From contig NZ_QJJJ01000002.1 of the NCBI RefSeq assembly GCF_003201865.1, forward strand, positions 1 to 64,000: a stretch of DNA of 64,000 bases, read 5' to 3'. How positions within the stretch are numbered: position 1 is the stretch's first letter; each line of letters begins with the position of its first letter. Below the pieces are notes generated by a model. The model ran no database searches, was not told where the DNA came from, and saw only the letters and a program-made list of their open reading frames with translations. Made by a program: the position numbers and the translations under genes. This DNA is from Methylobacterium sp. B4. GTDB lineage: Bacteria > Pseudomonadota > Alphaproteobacteria > Rhizobiales > Beijerinckiaceae. Below, one piece after another: positions 8,352-17,284 of this stretch.

Positions 8352-8738
8352 ATGCTGGAACAAGTGGTCACCGAACCCGACAACTACGCGCCCTTCCTGC
8401 TCTCGCAGGGCATCCGCTACGGCAACCTGCTCTTCATCTCCGGCCAGGCGGGCGCGGGCGACGATGGCAGGATCGTCGCGGGCGGTTTCCGGGCCCAGGG
8501 CGAACAAGCCTTCGCCAACCTGCGCCGCGCCCTGGAGGCCGGCGGGTCGAGCCTGAAGGACGTCATCAAGGTGACGATCTTCGTGACCGACATGGGTCAC
8601 TTCCCGGATGTGGTCGAACTGCGCCGCAGGTTCTTCTCGGCTCCCTACCCTGCCGACACGATCGCGGAGGTGAAGGCGCTCTACGATCCGGCGGCGATGA
8701 TCGAGGTCGAAGCGATCGCGGCCGTGCGGGCGGCGTGA
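8352..8738 (+). CDS. Rid family protein (YjgF/YER057c/UK114)
   Basis: 128-aa trimeric Rid-fold protein. Canonical RidA hydrolyses reactive enamine/imine intermediates and needs an arginine (R105 in E. coli) in the PARS/T motif. Here the equivalent stretch reads YPADTIAEVKAL, so the arginine is missing and Asp stands in its place, while the C-terminal IEVEAIA strand is conserved. It therefore probably belongs to one of the Rid1-7 subfamilies rather than RidA, and imine deaminase activity is doubtful. It follows the reductase on the same strand with a 140-bp gap containing the interleaved repeats, and ends before the mclA terminator. Confidence 0.9.
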   Translation: MLEQVVTEPDNYAPFLLSQGIRYGNLLFISGQAGAGDDGRIVAGGFRAQGEQAFANLRRALEAGGSSLKDVIKVTIFVTDMGHFPDVVELRRRFFSAPYPADTIAEVKALYDPAAMIEVEAIAAVRAA

Positions 8739-8820
8739 TGCGGGCGGGGCGCTGATCCGGCTCTCCCCATCGAACGAGCCGCCATGCGACAGCGGCGGTC
8801 GGCTCTGAGGCGATGGGCCA

Positions 8821-8849
8821 AATGAAAATGGCCGGGCGAACCCGGCCAT
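8821..8849 (-). terminator. Rho-independent terminator of the mclA end of the serine-cycle cluster
   Basis: On the minus strand ATGGCCGGG-TTCG-CCCGGCCAT forms a perfect 9-bp stem with a stable UUCG tetraloop (8828-8849), followed by TTTTCATTT. It begins about 25 bp after the mclA stop and also separates it from the convergent Rid gene. Confidence 0.85.
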
Positions 8850-8874
8850 CCTCCGTTCTATTTGCGGAACGAGA

Positions 8875-9849
8875 TCACTTCCCGCCCATCGCGTCGGCCT
8901 TCTGGATCAGCGCCTCGGCCATGCGGATCGAGGCGATGTCGATGAGGCGGCCGTCGAGCGAGACGGCGCCGCGGCCGGCCTTGGCGGCCTCTTCCATCGC
9001 TTCCAGGATGCGGCGGGCCTTGGTGACCTCGGCTTCGGAGGGGGTGAACACCTCGTTGGCGAGATCGATCTGCGAGGGGTGGATCGCCCACTTGCCCTCG
9101 AAGCCGAGCGCGGCGCAGCGGCGAGCGGCCGAGGTGTAGCCGTCCGGATCGGAGAAGTCGCCGAAGGGACCGTCGATCGGGCGCAGGCCGTAGGCGCGGC
9201 AGGCGACCAGCATGCGGTTCTGGGCGAACAGCCACGGGTCCTGCCAGTGCGTCTGGCGGTTGCCGGCCTCGTCCTTGTCGGTGAGCACGCTGTAATCGGC
9301 GTTGACGCCGCCGATCACGGTGGAGCGGGCGCGGGTGGAGGCGGCGTAGTCGGCGACACCGAAGGACATCGCCTCAAGGCGCTTGGAGGAGGTCGCGATC
9401 GCCTCGACATTGGCCATGCCGAGCGCGGTCTCGATCAGCACCTCGAAGCCGATCTTCTTCTCGCGCTTCTTGGCCTGCTCGATCTGAGTCGTCAGCACGT
9501 CGATGGCGTAGACGTCGGCCGGCACGCCGACCTTCGGGATCAGGATCATGTCGAGGCGCGGACACGCCTCCACGATGTCCACCACGTCGCGGTACATGTA
9601 GTGGGTGTCGAGACCGTTGATGCGGATCATCATGGTCTTGTTGCCCCAATCCAGGTCGTTGAGCGCCTGGATGATGTTCTTGCGGGCCTGCTCCTTGTCG
9701 TCGGGGGCGACCGCGTCCTCAAGGTCGAGGAAGATCACGTCGGCCTTCGAGGCGGCCGACTTCTCCATGAAGGTCGGGTTGGAGCCGGGAACGGCGAGTT
9801 CCGAGCGGTGCAGGCGCGGGGTGGCCTGCTGGATCAGGGTGAAGCTCAT
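8875..9849 (-). CDS. mclA: L-malyl-CoA/beta-methylmalyl-CoA lyase
   Basis: Serine-cycle enzyme of 324 aa that cleaves malyl-CoA to glyoxylate and acetyl-CoA; the family also works on beta-methylmalyl-CoA in the ethylmalonyl-CoA pathway. It is a CitE-like TIM barrel: LDLEDAVAP near residue 41, substrate-binding R76 (MIRING), Mg ligands E140 (VLIE) and D167 (GVADY). The ATG at 9849 has a GGAGGA site. It is the last gene of the minus-strand cluster, 184 bp after ppc, and is followed by a strong terminator. From memory it is essentially identical to the M. extorquens AM1 protein, which makes it a good taxonomic marker. Confidence 0.98.
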   Translation of the reverse strand: MSFTLIQQATPRLHRSELAVPGSNPTFMEKSAASKADVIFLDLEDAVAPDDKEQARKNIIQALNDLDWGNKTMMIRINGLDTHYMYRDVVDIVEACPRLDMILIPKVGVPADVYAIDVLTTQIEQAKKREKKIGFEVLIETALGMANVEAIATSSKRLEAMSFGVADYAASTRARSTVIGGVNADYSVLTDKDEAGNRQTHWQDPWLFAQNRMLVACRAYGLRPIDGPFGDFSDPDGYTSAARRCAALGFEGKWAIHPSQIDLANEVFTPSEAEVTKARRILEAMEEAAKAGRGAVSLDGRLIDIASIRMAEALIQKADAMGGK

Positions 9850-10033
9850 CGGGAGTCCTCCGTTCTGTGAGACCGTCTTGTCGTGAGCGCGGTCACGCGA
9901 TGTCGCGTGCCGCGCTTCGAAAGCATCGTCCTTTTCCGAAAGCCGGCGACGGTCTTTCGAGACGATGTTCTATCTCGCGCGCCCGGGCCGGCCGTCCAGC
10001 CGGTCCCGGAACACCTCGCCGAGATTGTATGCA

Positions 10034-12802
10034 TTATCCAGTCGCGCCGAAGCCGACGGCGATGCAGTTGATCGAGAGCAGCAGCGCGGACTTCACCGCC
10101 TCGCGCTTGTCCTCGTCGGATTCGCTGCGGTAGCGGCGCAGCAGCTCGACCTGCTCTCGGCTGACTTGGTTGATGGTCGGCAGGCGCCCCTGCAGGCGCT
10201 CGCGGAATTGCGGGAAGCGCTGGGCGAGTTCGCCGTCGCCGGAAACCCGCAGCACCATCTCCCGGGTCAGGGCATATTCCTGCTCGATCATGCCGAAGAT
10301 GCGGGCGCGGATGCCCTCGTCCTCGACGAGGCCGGCATAGTCGCGGGCGATCTCCAGATCGACCATCATCAGCGTCTTCTCGACCTCGTCGAGGACGAGG
10401 CGGAAGACCCGGCAATCCCGGAACATGCGCCGGAGGAGGGCTTCGCCCTGCTCGCCGCGCACGTCGATGAAGCTTTTCAGGCCCGATCCGACGCCGTACC
10501 AGCCGGTGACGACGTGCCGGTTCTGCGACCACGCGAACACCCAGGGGATCGCGCGCAGATCCGAGAGCGACTTGGCGCCGAAGCGGCGCGCGGGCCGCGA
10601 GCCGATGTTGAGCAGCGAGATCTCGTCGAGCGGGCTCGCCGCCTGGAAGTAATCGACCAGCCCGTCGGCCTGGAGCAGGTTGACGTAGGCCGCCCGCGAG
10701 GCGCCCGAGAGCGCCTCCAGCGCGTCGTCGAGTTCGGCGCGCGAGCCGTTGCCGTTCCCCTCCGAGAGCAGGGCGTGCTCGAAGACCGAGGCCGCGAGCA
10801 GCTCCATCTGGTAGGCGGCGGTGCCGCGGTTGGCGTATTTGAACGAGACGACCTCGCCCTGCTCGGTGATGCGGAAGCGCCCGTTGATCGAGCCCGGCGG
10901 CTGGGCGGCGATGCCGCGATGGGTCGGCACGCCGCCGCGGCTGACCGAGCCGCCGCGGCCGTGGAAGAAGGCGATCGGCACCCCGACATGCTTGCCGAGC
11001 ACGGTGAGCCGGACCTGCGCCTTGTAGAGCTCCCAGTTCGAGGCGATGAAGCCGCCGTCCTTGTTGGAATCGGAATAGCCGATCATCACCTCCTGCACCC
11101 CGCCCTGCCAGCGGGTGGAGCGGCGCACGACCGGGATGCCGAGCAATTCCTTCATGATGGTGGGCGCGGCGCGCAGGTCGTCGATGGTCTCGAACAGCGG
11201 CACGATCGGCAGCGGGCAGATCTCGGTGCCGGTGGCGTCGAGGAAGATGCCGGCTTCCTTGGCGAGCAAGTAGGCGCCGAGCACGTCGACGGTGGAGCGC
11301 GTCATCGACAGGATGAAGGCGCCGAAGGCCTCGCGGTCGAGGGTGTCGCGCATCTCGCCCACCAGGGCGAAGGTGGCCAGCGTCTCACGGGCGTCGTCGG
11401 GCAGGCGGTCGGCGAAATCCTCGAACGAGGCTTCGGGCGCGCGCGGCCGGGCGAGTTCGGTGAGCAGCCAGTCCTTCCAGGCCGGCGAATCCAGCTCCGG
11501 CGGCTCGCGGTCGCCGTTGCGCAGTTTCCACAGGGCGTGCAGCGTCTTGGTGGTGCGGGTCGAGTTCTCGCGGAGATCCAGCCGCACGGTGGAGAAGCGG
11601 AAGATCTCGACCATCCGGCGCACGGGTCGCACGATATCGGTGGCCAGCGCGCCGCACTTGGCGTCGGCGAGCCCCTTCTCGAGCGTCCGCAGGTCGTTGA
11701 TGAGACCATCCGCGCTCGGATAGTCGGGCCCGACCGAGCGGGCGCCCTTGTTGCGGGCGATCGTCGCCTCGAGCTTGCGCAGCACGCAGGAGAGGAACTG
11801 CCGGTAGGCCTCGCCGGGATTGCGGTTGGCGATCGCCCGCGCATCGCCGGATTCGGCCAGCATGTGCGCGAGTTCGCTGCGGAAGGTCTCGGGCACCGGC
11901 AGCGAGCGCTCGGTGATCGAGAGCACCCGGCCGAGATGGGTGATGCCGTCGCGGTAGCGGCGCAAGCTCGCCAGCGCGTTGCGCTGGAGCGTCTCGCGGG
12001 TGACGCTGGCGGTGACGTAGGGATTGCCGTCGCGGTCGCCGCCGATCCAGCTTCCGAACTGGAAGAAGGGCGGCACCTCGAAAGTCTCGTCGGGATAGTA
12101 CTGGGCGAGGCTCTCCTCGAGTGAGACCATCACCTCGGGCAGCATCTCGAACAGGGTCTCGTCGAAGAAGTGCAGGCCCCAGGCGACCTCGCGCTCGACG
12201 GTGGCCTTCTCCAGATGCAGCTCGCCCGTCATCCAGATCAGCTCGATCTGGTCGCGCAGCTCGTTCATCAGACCGTTGCGCTCGCGCTCGGTCCAGCGCG
12301 GCAGCTCCAGCTCGCGCAGCACGAGGTAGATGCGGCGCAGCTTCTCCAGCACGGTGACGCGCTTGCCCTCGGTCGGGTGCGCGGTGATCGTCGGGCGGAT
12401 GCGCAGGTCTTTCAGCAGCGCGTGGATCTGCTGCGGGCCGATGCCCCGGGCGGAGGCTTCCGCCAGCACCTTGGCGAAGGAGCCGTTCAGCGCCTCGCGG
12501 CCCTGGTCGCGCTCGACGTGGCGGCGGCGGCGCATGGCCGCGTTCTGCTCGGCGATCGAGACGAGCTGGAACCAGATGCCCTGCACCTGCAGCGCACGGG
12601 CCAGCATCTCCGGCGTGAAGGAGGAGATGTCGGCGCGCCCGTGCAGCACGTCTTCCAGCTCGGGATCGTGGCGGCGCGCCACGTCGAGCAGAGCGTGGAA
12701 CAGGATGTCGAGGGCGTCCTCGGTGGCCGTGCCGGTGATGACCGGCGGCGCGAAGGTCGAGTCGGTCGCGGCTGACGGCCGGGCGTGCAGCGTCTTGGTC
12801 AT
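10034..12802 (-). CDS. ppc: phosphoenolpyruvate carboxylase
   Basis: 922-aa cytoplasmic enzyme that carboxylates PEP to oxaloacetate, the CO2-fixing step of the serine cycle. Catalytic H142 lies in TAHPTEGKR, the GGDRDGNP loop is near residue 255, and GYSDSNKDGG and FHGRGGSVSRGG follow in the C-terminal half. The protein ends in the usual ...TG. The start at 12802 (MTKTLHARPS) follows AGGGGGG; a frame extension upstream lacks a ribosome site. Length is normal for bacterial PEPC. It lies between mtkB and mclA with 199-bp and 184-bp gaps, so separate promoters or processing sites are possible. Confidence 0.98.
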   Translation of the reverse strand: MTKTLHARPSAATDSTFAPPVITGTATEDALDILFHALLDVARRHDPELEDVLHGRADISSFTPEMLARALQVQGIWFQLVSIAEQNAAMRRRRHVERDQGREALNGSFAKVLAEASARGIGPQQIHALLKDLRIRPTITAHPTEGKRVTVLEKLRRIYLVLRELELPRWTERERNGLMNELRDQIELIWMTGELHLEKATVEREVAWGLHFFDETLFEMLPEVMVSLEESLAQYYPDETFEVPPFFQFGSWIGGDRDGNPYVTASVTRETLQRNALASLRRYRDGITHLGRVLSITERSLPVPETFRSELAHMLAESGDARAIANRNPGEAYRQFLSCVLRKLEATIARNKGARSVGPDYPSADGLINDLRTLEKGLADAKCGALATDIVRPVRRMVEIFRFSTVRLDLRENSTRTTKTLHALWKLRNGDREPPELDSPAWKDWLLTELARPRAPEASFEDFADRLPDDARETLATFALVGEMRDTLDREAFGAFILSMTRSTVDVLGAYLLAKEAGIFLDATGTEICPLPIVPLFETIDDLRAAPTIMKELLGIPVVRRSTRWQGGVQEVMIGYSDSNKDGGFIASNWELYKAQVRLTVLGKHVGVPIAFFHGRGGSVSRGGVPTHRGIAAQPPGSINGRFRITEQGEVVSFKYANRGTAAYQMELLAASVFEHALLSEGNGNGSRAELDDALEALSGASRAAYVNLLQADGLVDYFQAASPLDEISLLNIGSRPARRFGAKSLSDLRAIPWVFAWSQNRHVVTGWYGVGSGLKSFIDVRGEQGEALLRRMFRDCRVFRLVLDEVEKTLMMVDLEIARDYAGLVEDEGIRARIFGMIEQEYALTREMVLRVSGDGELAQRFPQFRERLQGRLPTINQVSREQVELLRRYRSESDEDKREAVKSALLLSINCIAVGFGATG

Positions 12803-12881
12803 GGAATCCCCCCTGGCGAGGTTCTTTTTCCGGACTCCCGTGGGCAGGCCTGCGGGACGGTGGATCACTCCGATCCACGAG

Positions 12882-12921
12882 GCCCCTCCTCCTGAGCGCG
12901 AGGCCTGAAGCGAGGAGGGGC
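12882..12921. repeat. inverted repeat between mtkB and ppc
   Basis: GCCCCTCCTC (12882-12891) and GAGGAGGGGC (12912-12921) form a perfect 10-bp stem with a 20-nt loop about 80 bp upstream of the ppc start. There is no T-tract, so it looks more like an RNA stability/processing hairpin or repeat than a terminator. Confidence 0.5.
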
Positions 12922-13001
12922 GGGTCGTTCAAGTCAGGTGAGGCGGTGCTGTTCGCACCACCCCGAAGCCCCCTCCCCGCTCGGAAGAGGGGACCGCGCG
13001 A

Positions 13002-13892
13002 TTACGCCGCGCGGGCGAGCACGTCGGCCACGGTGCTGCCGAAGGAGCCCGGATCGGGCGCCACGGTCAGGCCGTAGGAGCGCATGATCTCGGCCTTCTC
13101 CGCGGCGCTGTCGCCGGTCGCCGAGATGATCGCGCCGGCATGCCCCATGCGGCGGCCCTTGGGGGCGGTGAGGCCCGCCACGAAGCCGATCACGGGCTTG
13201 GAAAAGTTCTCCTTGATCCAGGCCGAGGCCTCGGCCTCCTGCGGACCGCCGATCTCGCCGATCATCAGCACGGCCTCCGTCTCCGGGTCCTGCTCGAACA
13301 GGGCGAGATGGTCGAGGAAGGAGGAGCCGTTGATCGGATCGCCGCCGATGCCGACGGAGGTCGAGATGCCGATGCCGAGTTCCTTCATCTGCGCGGCGGC
13401 CTCGTAGCCCAGCGTCCCCGAGCGCGAGATCACGCCGACCTTACCGGGCAGGTAGATGTGGCCGGGCATGATGCCGAGCATCGACTTGCCGGGCGAGATG
13501 ATGCCCGCGCAGTTCGGGCCCACCACCATGGTGCGCTTCTCCTTGGGATAGCGCCGGAGGTAGCGCTTCACCCGCATCATGTCCTGAGCAGGAATGCCGT
13601 CGGTGATCGAGCAGACCAGCTTGAGGCCGGCATCGGCCGCCTCCATGATCGCGTCCGCCGCGAAGGGGGGCGCCACGAAGGTGATCGAGGTGGTGGCGCC
13701 GGTGGCGGCCACGGCCTCCTTGACGGTGTTGAACACCGGCACGCCGCAATGGGTCTTGCCGCCCTTGCCCGGTGTGACGCCGCCGACGACGTTCGAGCCG
13801 TAGGCGATCATTTCCTTGGCGTGGAAGGTGCCCTTGTCGCCCGTGATGCCCTGGACGAGGATCGGGGTCTTCTCGTCGATGAGAATGCTCAT
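13002..13892 (-). CDS. mtkB: malate thiokinase (malate-CoA ligase) alpha subunit, SucD-like
   Basis: Catalytic subunit that, with MtkA, forms malyl-CoA from malate, CoA and ATP. 296 aa with the succinyl-CoA synthetase alpha architecture: an N-terminal CoA-binding Rossmann domain (LVQGITGDKGTFH from residue 12) and the phosphohistidine H251 in GRRMGHAGAI. The ATG at 13892 has GGAGG. It starts 22 bp after the mtkA stop, so the two subunits are co-translated. The location between mtkA and ppc/mclA distinguishes it from the TCA-cycle SucD. Confidence 0.97.
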   Translation of the reverse strand: MSILIDEKTPILVQGITGDKGTFHAKEMIAYGSNVVGGVTPGKGGKTHCGVPVFNTVKEAVAATGATTSITFVAPPFAADAIMEAADAGLKLVCSITDGIPAQDMMRVKRYLRRYPKEKRTMVVGPNCAGIISPGKSMLGIMPGHIYLPGKVGVISRSGTLGYEAAAQMKELGIGISTSVGIGGDPINGSSFLDHLALFEQDPETEAVLMIGEIGGPQEAEASAWIKENFSKPVIGFVAGLTAPKGRRMGHAGAIISATGDSAAEKAEIMRSYGLTVAPDPGSFGSTVADVLARAA

Positions 13893-13914
13893 GGCGTGAT
13901 TCCTCCCCCGTTCG

Positions 13915-15087
13915 TCAGTGCTTGGCGCCGTGGCAGGCTTCGACGGCCTTGCGCGCGGCTTCCGTGAGGGTGTCGGCGGTGATAAGGTCGAGCCCGCTCT
14001 CGGCGAGGATCTTCTTGCCTTCATCGACGTTCGTGCCGGCGAGCCGTACGACGAGCGGCACGTCGATCTTCACCTCGCGCGCGGCCTTCACCACGCCCTC
14101 CGCGACCCAGTCGCAGCGATTGATGCCGGCGAAGATGTTGACGAGGATCGCCTTCACGTTGCGGTCCGAGAGGACGAGGCGGAACGCCGTGGCGACGCGG
14201 TCCGGGCTGGCGCCGCCGCCCACATCCAGGAAGTTTGCCGGCTCGCCGCCCGCATGCTTGATCATGTCCATGGTCGCCATGGCCAGACCCGCGCCGTTGA
14301 CGATGCAGCCGATCTCGCCCTCGAGGCCGATGTAGCTGAGGTTGTGCTCGGCAGCCTGGGCTTCGCGGGGATCGCCCTGCGACGGGTCGTGCATGTCCGC
14401 GATGTTGCGGCGACGGAACAGGGCGTTGTCGTCGAAGGACATCTTGGCGTCGAGCGCCAGAACCCGGTCGTCCTTGGTGACGACGAGCGGGTTGATCTCC
14501 AGCATGGTGCCGTCGCAGTCACGGAACGCCCGGTAGGCGTTCATGATGGTCTTCACCGCGGCCGAGACCTGCTTGATGTTGAGGCCCAATTGGAACGCGA
14601 TCTCGCGGGCCTGGAACTGCTGCAGGCCGACGGCCGGCTCGACCACCACCTGGATCAGCGCCTCCGGCTCCTTGGCGGCGATCTCCTCGATGTCCATGCC
14701 GCCGCGCTGGCTGGCGATGACCCGTACCCGCTCGGCCTTCCGGTCGAGGACGTAGCCGAGATAGAGTTCGCGCTCGAACGGGTCGGCGGTCTCGACGTAG
14801 ACGCGCTGGACCGGCTTGCCGTCCGGTCCGGTCTGGAGGGTGACGAGGCGTTTTCCCAGCAGGTCACGGGCGGCGTCGCGCACCTCGTTGTAGGTGCGGC
14901 AGAGCTTGATCCCGCCGGCCTTGCCGCGGGCGCCGGCATGGATCTGGGCCTTCACCGCCCAGAACGAGCCGCCCAGCTCGGTCGCGGCATAGACCGCTTG
15001 ATCCGGGCTGAAGGCTACGGCGCCCTTCGGGACGGCGACCCCGAAGCTCGCGAGCAGCTCCTTGGCTTGGTACTCGTGAACGTCCAT
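13915..15087 (-). CDS. mtkA: malate thiokinase (malate-CoA ligase) beta subunit, SucC-like
   Basis: 390-aa ATP-grasp subunit of malate thiokinase, homologous to succinyl-CoA synthetase beta. The N terminus [17 protein letters not shown] is diagnostic for the family, the ATP-grasp region follows ([14 protein letters not shown] near residue 45), and the C-terminal ligase domain contains [13 protein letters not shown] and [14 protein letters not shown]. It is separated from fch upstream by 448 bp containing AT-rich DNA and repeats, so mtkAB-ppc-mclA may have its own promoter in addition to read-through from sga. Confidence 0.97.
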   Translation of the reverse strand: MDVHEYQAKELLASFGVAVPKGAVAFSPDQAVYAATELGGSFWAVKAQIHAGARGKAGGIKLCRTYNEVRDAARDLLGKRLVTLQTGPDGKPVQRVYVETADPFERELYLGYVLDRKAERVRVIASQRGGMDIEEIAAKEPEALIQVVVEPAVGLQQFQAREIAFQLGLNIKQVSAAVKTIMNAYRAFRDCDGTMLEINPLVVTKDDRVLALDAKMSFDDNALFRRRNIADMHDPSQGDPREAQAAEHNLSYIGLEGEIGCIVNGAGLAMATMDMIKHAGGEPANFLDVGGGASPDRVATAFRLVLSDRNVKAILVNIFAGINRCDWVAEGVVKAAREVKIDVPLVVRLAGTNVDEGKKILAESGLDLITADTLTEAARKAVEACHGAKH

Positions 15088-15286
15088 CGAGACCTCCTTC
15101 GCGTTTCCGTCGTTTTTGTTGGGCCGACCTTCGCGGAAAAATTACTTTTCGGGAAGCGGGTCAGCTCTCAATTTTTTCTTTTGCAGTGCTTTAGTTTGCT
15201 TGCCCGTCAGAGACTTAGCGGGCTTCTAAAGTGGGGATTCGCGGCGCGGGAACGGATCACCGCGATGCGGATCCCACGCCCGCCCT
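15088..15286 (-). promoter_or_regulatory. AT-rich leader region upstream of mtkA
   Basis: This part of the fch-mtkA gap is much more AT-rich than the coding DNA, with several T/A runs between 15105 and 15190 (on the plus strand ATTTTTTCTTTTG and GAAAAATTACTTTT). No ORF with an RBS is present. It is the most probable site for an internal promoter of mtkAB-ppc-mclA. I could not identify a specific sigma or LysR site. Confidence 0.35.
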
Positions 15287-15512
15287 CATCCTGAGGTGCC
15301 GGCGCCCAGCGTCGGCCTCGAAGGATTCTCCAGGGATCGCGCGGGAACGGGAGCGTCCTTCGAGGCGGCTTCGCGGTACCGCAGGATGCGGTTCAGGGTT
15401 GGAGGTCATTTGCTCCCACCCTGGCGAGACGGAGCCGACGCTAATATCGGGCTCCGCAGCATCCGGACGCGTCGCGCCCCTGGATCACTTCGCATCCGCT
15501 CGCGATGACGGC
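15287..15512. repeat. interspersed palindromic repeats in the fch-mtkA gap
   Basis: CATCCTGAGGTGCC...CCTCGAAGGA (from 15287) and TCCTTCGAGG...GGTACCGCAGGATG (to 15388) form a long imperfect inverted repeat, with the 10-bp arms CCTCGAAGGA/TCCTTCGAGG exact. A second element at about 15480-15512 contains CTTCGCATCCGCTCGCGATGACGG, related to the hairpin repeat at 61250-61290. From memory both types are dispersed intergenic repeats in Methylobacterium and other Rhizobiales. They contain no gene. Confidence 0.6.
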
Positions 15513-15535
15513 CGGGGGCGCGACCCGCCCCAGCT

Positions 15536-16162
15536 TCAGTTCACCTTGGCCTTCACGGTCTCGTAGATCCGCTCGTTGAGCGCACCCGCCTCGGCGAGCA
15601 GCGTCTCCAGCTCCTTCAGCCGCTCCTCGGCGAAGGCACGGTCGTCGAGGCCCTTGGCGTTGACGTAGACGTTCAGCGCGGCCGAGCGCAGGCCGGCATA
15701 GGCCGAGAGCACGGCGACACCCGCATCGGAGATCACGTTGAGATTGCCCTTCTCGGCGGCGATCTCGGCCAGATCGATCACCTCGCGGCAGACGCGGCAG
15801 CAGGCGAGCGGCACGTCGGTCGCGGTCTTGAGCGCCTCCTGAATTTTTTCCGCTCGCGCGGCCTTCTCCTCATCGGTGCCCTTGGGAAGGCCGTAGGCTC
15901 CCATGACGGCGTCGAAGGCTTCCACGTCGTCGGCGATCATGCCGGTGAGCGTCCGGCGCAGGCCTTCCGACTTCTCCAGTACCTGCTTCAGGTCGGCCTC
16001 GACCTCGACGTACTTCTTCTTGCCGATGGTGAGGTTGCACACCATCGACACGAGGGCGGCGCCCATGGCGCCGGAGATCGCGGCGGCACCGCCGCCGCCG
16101 GGGGTCGGAGCCGAGCTCGCCAGACCGTCGAGGAATGTTTCGATCGTCTCGTTGCCGGCCAT
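15536..16162 (-). CDS. fch: methenyl-tetrahydrofolate cyclohydrolase
   Basis: 208-aa FTCD_C-family enzyme, unrelated to FolD, interconverting 10-formyl-H4F and methenyl-H4F. With FtfL and MtdA it assimilates formate into methylene-H4F for the serine cycle. The sequence has the glycine-rich SSAPTPGGGGAAA segment (residues 16-28), the mostly helical body, and CCRVC near residue 122. The ATG at 16162 follows GGGGAG. It sits 107 bp after mtdA in the cluster. Family assignment and position both match the known methylotrophic Fch. Confidence 0.97.
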   Translation of the reverse strand: MAGNETIETFLDGLASSAPTPGGGGAAAISGAMGAALVSMVCNLTIGKKKYVEVEADLKQVLEKSEGLRRTLTGMIADDVEAFDAVMGAYGLPKGTDEEKAARAEKIQEALKTATDVPLACCRVCREVIDLAEIAAEKGNLNVISDAGVAVLSAYAGLRSAALNVYVNAKGLDDRAFAEERLKELETLLAEAGALNERIYETVKAKVN

Positions 16163-16268
16163 GGGTTCTCCCCTGTCAGTTCTTGTTGATTCGCCGAGGC
16201 GACGCCGAAGGCCGGCGCCGCCCATTGAGCCGTGACCCTGTGCCGTGACCCCTTGGGGCCGTGAGCCG

Positions 16269-17135
16269 TCAGGCCATTTCCTTGGCCAGCTTGTAGATCT
16301 CCTCGGCGTCGAAGACGCCTTCGCTCGATTCGAACAGCTTGGCGATGCAGGCGCGGTGCAGCTTGAGCTTCAGGCCGCCGATGCCGAGCGCACCGAAGGC
16401 GCGCTTTCCACCGTATTCCTTGCCCTTGTCGGTCGCATCGATCCCGCCAATGCCGAGCGGCGGCTGGGCGTTGTAATCGGCCACGATCTCGATCGAACTC
16501 TCGTTCTGCCAAACTGCCTGTGGCAGCAGTTCGAGGCCGATGGCACCGGCGGTGAAGACGAGATGAGCGCCCTTCACGGCCTCGGCGCGCGACGCGTCGT
16601 CCGCGGTCTCGGCCGCGGTGACGTTCACCTTGAAGCGCTTGTTCACGGAATCGGCCGCGGCCTGGGCCTTGTCGAGCTTGCGCCCGCACAGCACGACCTC
16701 GGCGCCCTCGCCGGCGAGCAGCGCCGCCGAGCGCATGCCGACCGGGCCGGTGCCGGCGAGCACCACGGCCTTCTTGCCCTTGACCGAGCCGCCCGCCGCC
16801 TTGACGACGAGCGCCACGCCCGCCGCGGCGGTGGTGTTGGAGCCGTTCGAATCCAGCATGCAGGACACGCGGAACGGGCCGAAGAAGCGCTTCTTCACCG
16901 CCGCGAACACCCGCTCGCCGGCCGCCATGTCGCCGCCGCCGACGAAGATCGCCGTCGACTGCTTCTCCTTGCCGCCGCGGGTGTAGATCGTGCCGTCGAC
17001 ATAGGCGCCGACGTTGTCGGGCGTGACGTTGCCGTAGCCGGTGATGTGGTCGGCACCGCCGTCGTAGCCGACGACGACGTCGAAGACGCTCGGCGTGGGA
17101 TCGGTGTCGAACTGGAAGAGCAGCTTCTTGGACAT
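16269..17135 (-). CDS. mtdA: NADP-dependent methylene-H4F/methylene-H4MPT dehydrogenase
   Basis: 288-aa enzyme oxidising or producing methylene-tetrahydrofolate (and methylene-H4MPT) with NADP(H). It is the branch-point enzyme feeding C1 units into the serine cycle. N-terminal catalytic domain, then a Rossmann domain with AGTGPVG at 127-133; R152/K153 follow the second strand and suit NADP binding. Start MSKKLLFQFDTDPTPS at 17135, in the AM1 pattern. Neighbours are hprA upstream (149-bp gap) and fch downstream. Confidence 0.98.
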   Translation of the reverse strand: MSKKLLFQFDTDPTPSVFDVVVGYDGGADHITGYGNVTPDNVGAYVDGTIYTRGGKEKQSTAIFVGGGDMAAGERVFAAVKKRFFGPFRVSCMLDSNGSNTTAAAGVALVVKAAGGSVKGKKAVVLAGTGPVGMRSAALLAGEGAEVVLCGRKLDKAQAAADSVNKRFKVNVTAAETADDASRAEAVKGAHLVFTAGAIGLELLPQAVWQNESSIEIVADYNAQPPLGIGGIDATDKGKEYGGKRAFGALGIGGLKLKLHRACIAKLFESSEGVFDAEEIYKLAKEMA

Positions 17136-17284
17136 GGTTCCTCTGGCCGGTTGTTCATGGACCGCGGTGACGGATCACGCGGCGCGTCTGCATGGAGGAT
17201 GGGTCCGGGGCCGTCGGGTCCCGGTCGTCCTCGCCCCTGAGAATCTTTTCGTGACGCGGCCCCGTTCCGAGGCCGGCGCGTCTC

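Noticed and set aside
9965..12124. A 719-codon plus-strand frame opposite ppc
   Set aside because: High-GC third-position bias creates long antisense frames; all PEPC motifs lie on the minus strand.
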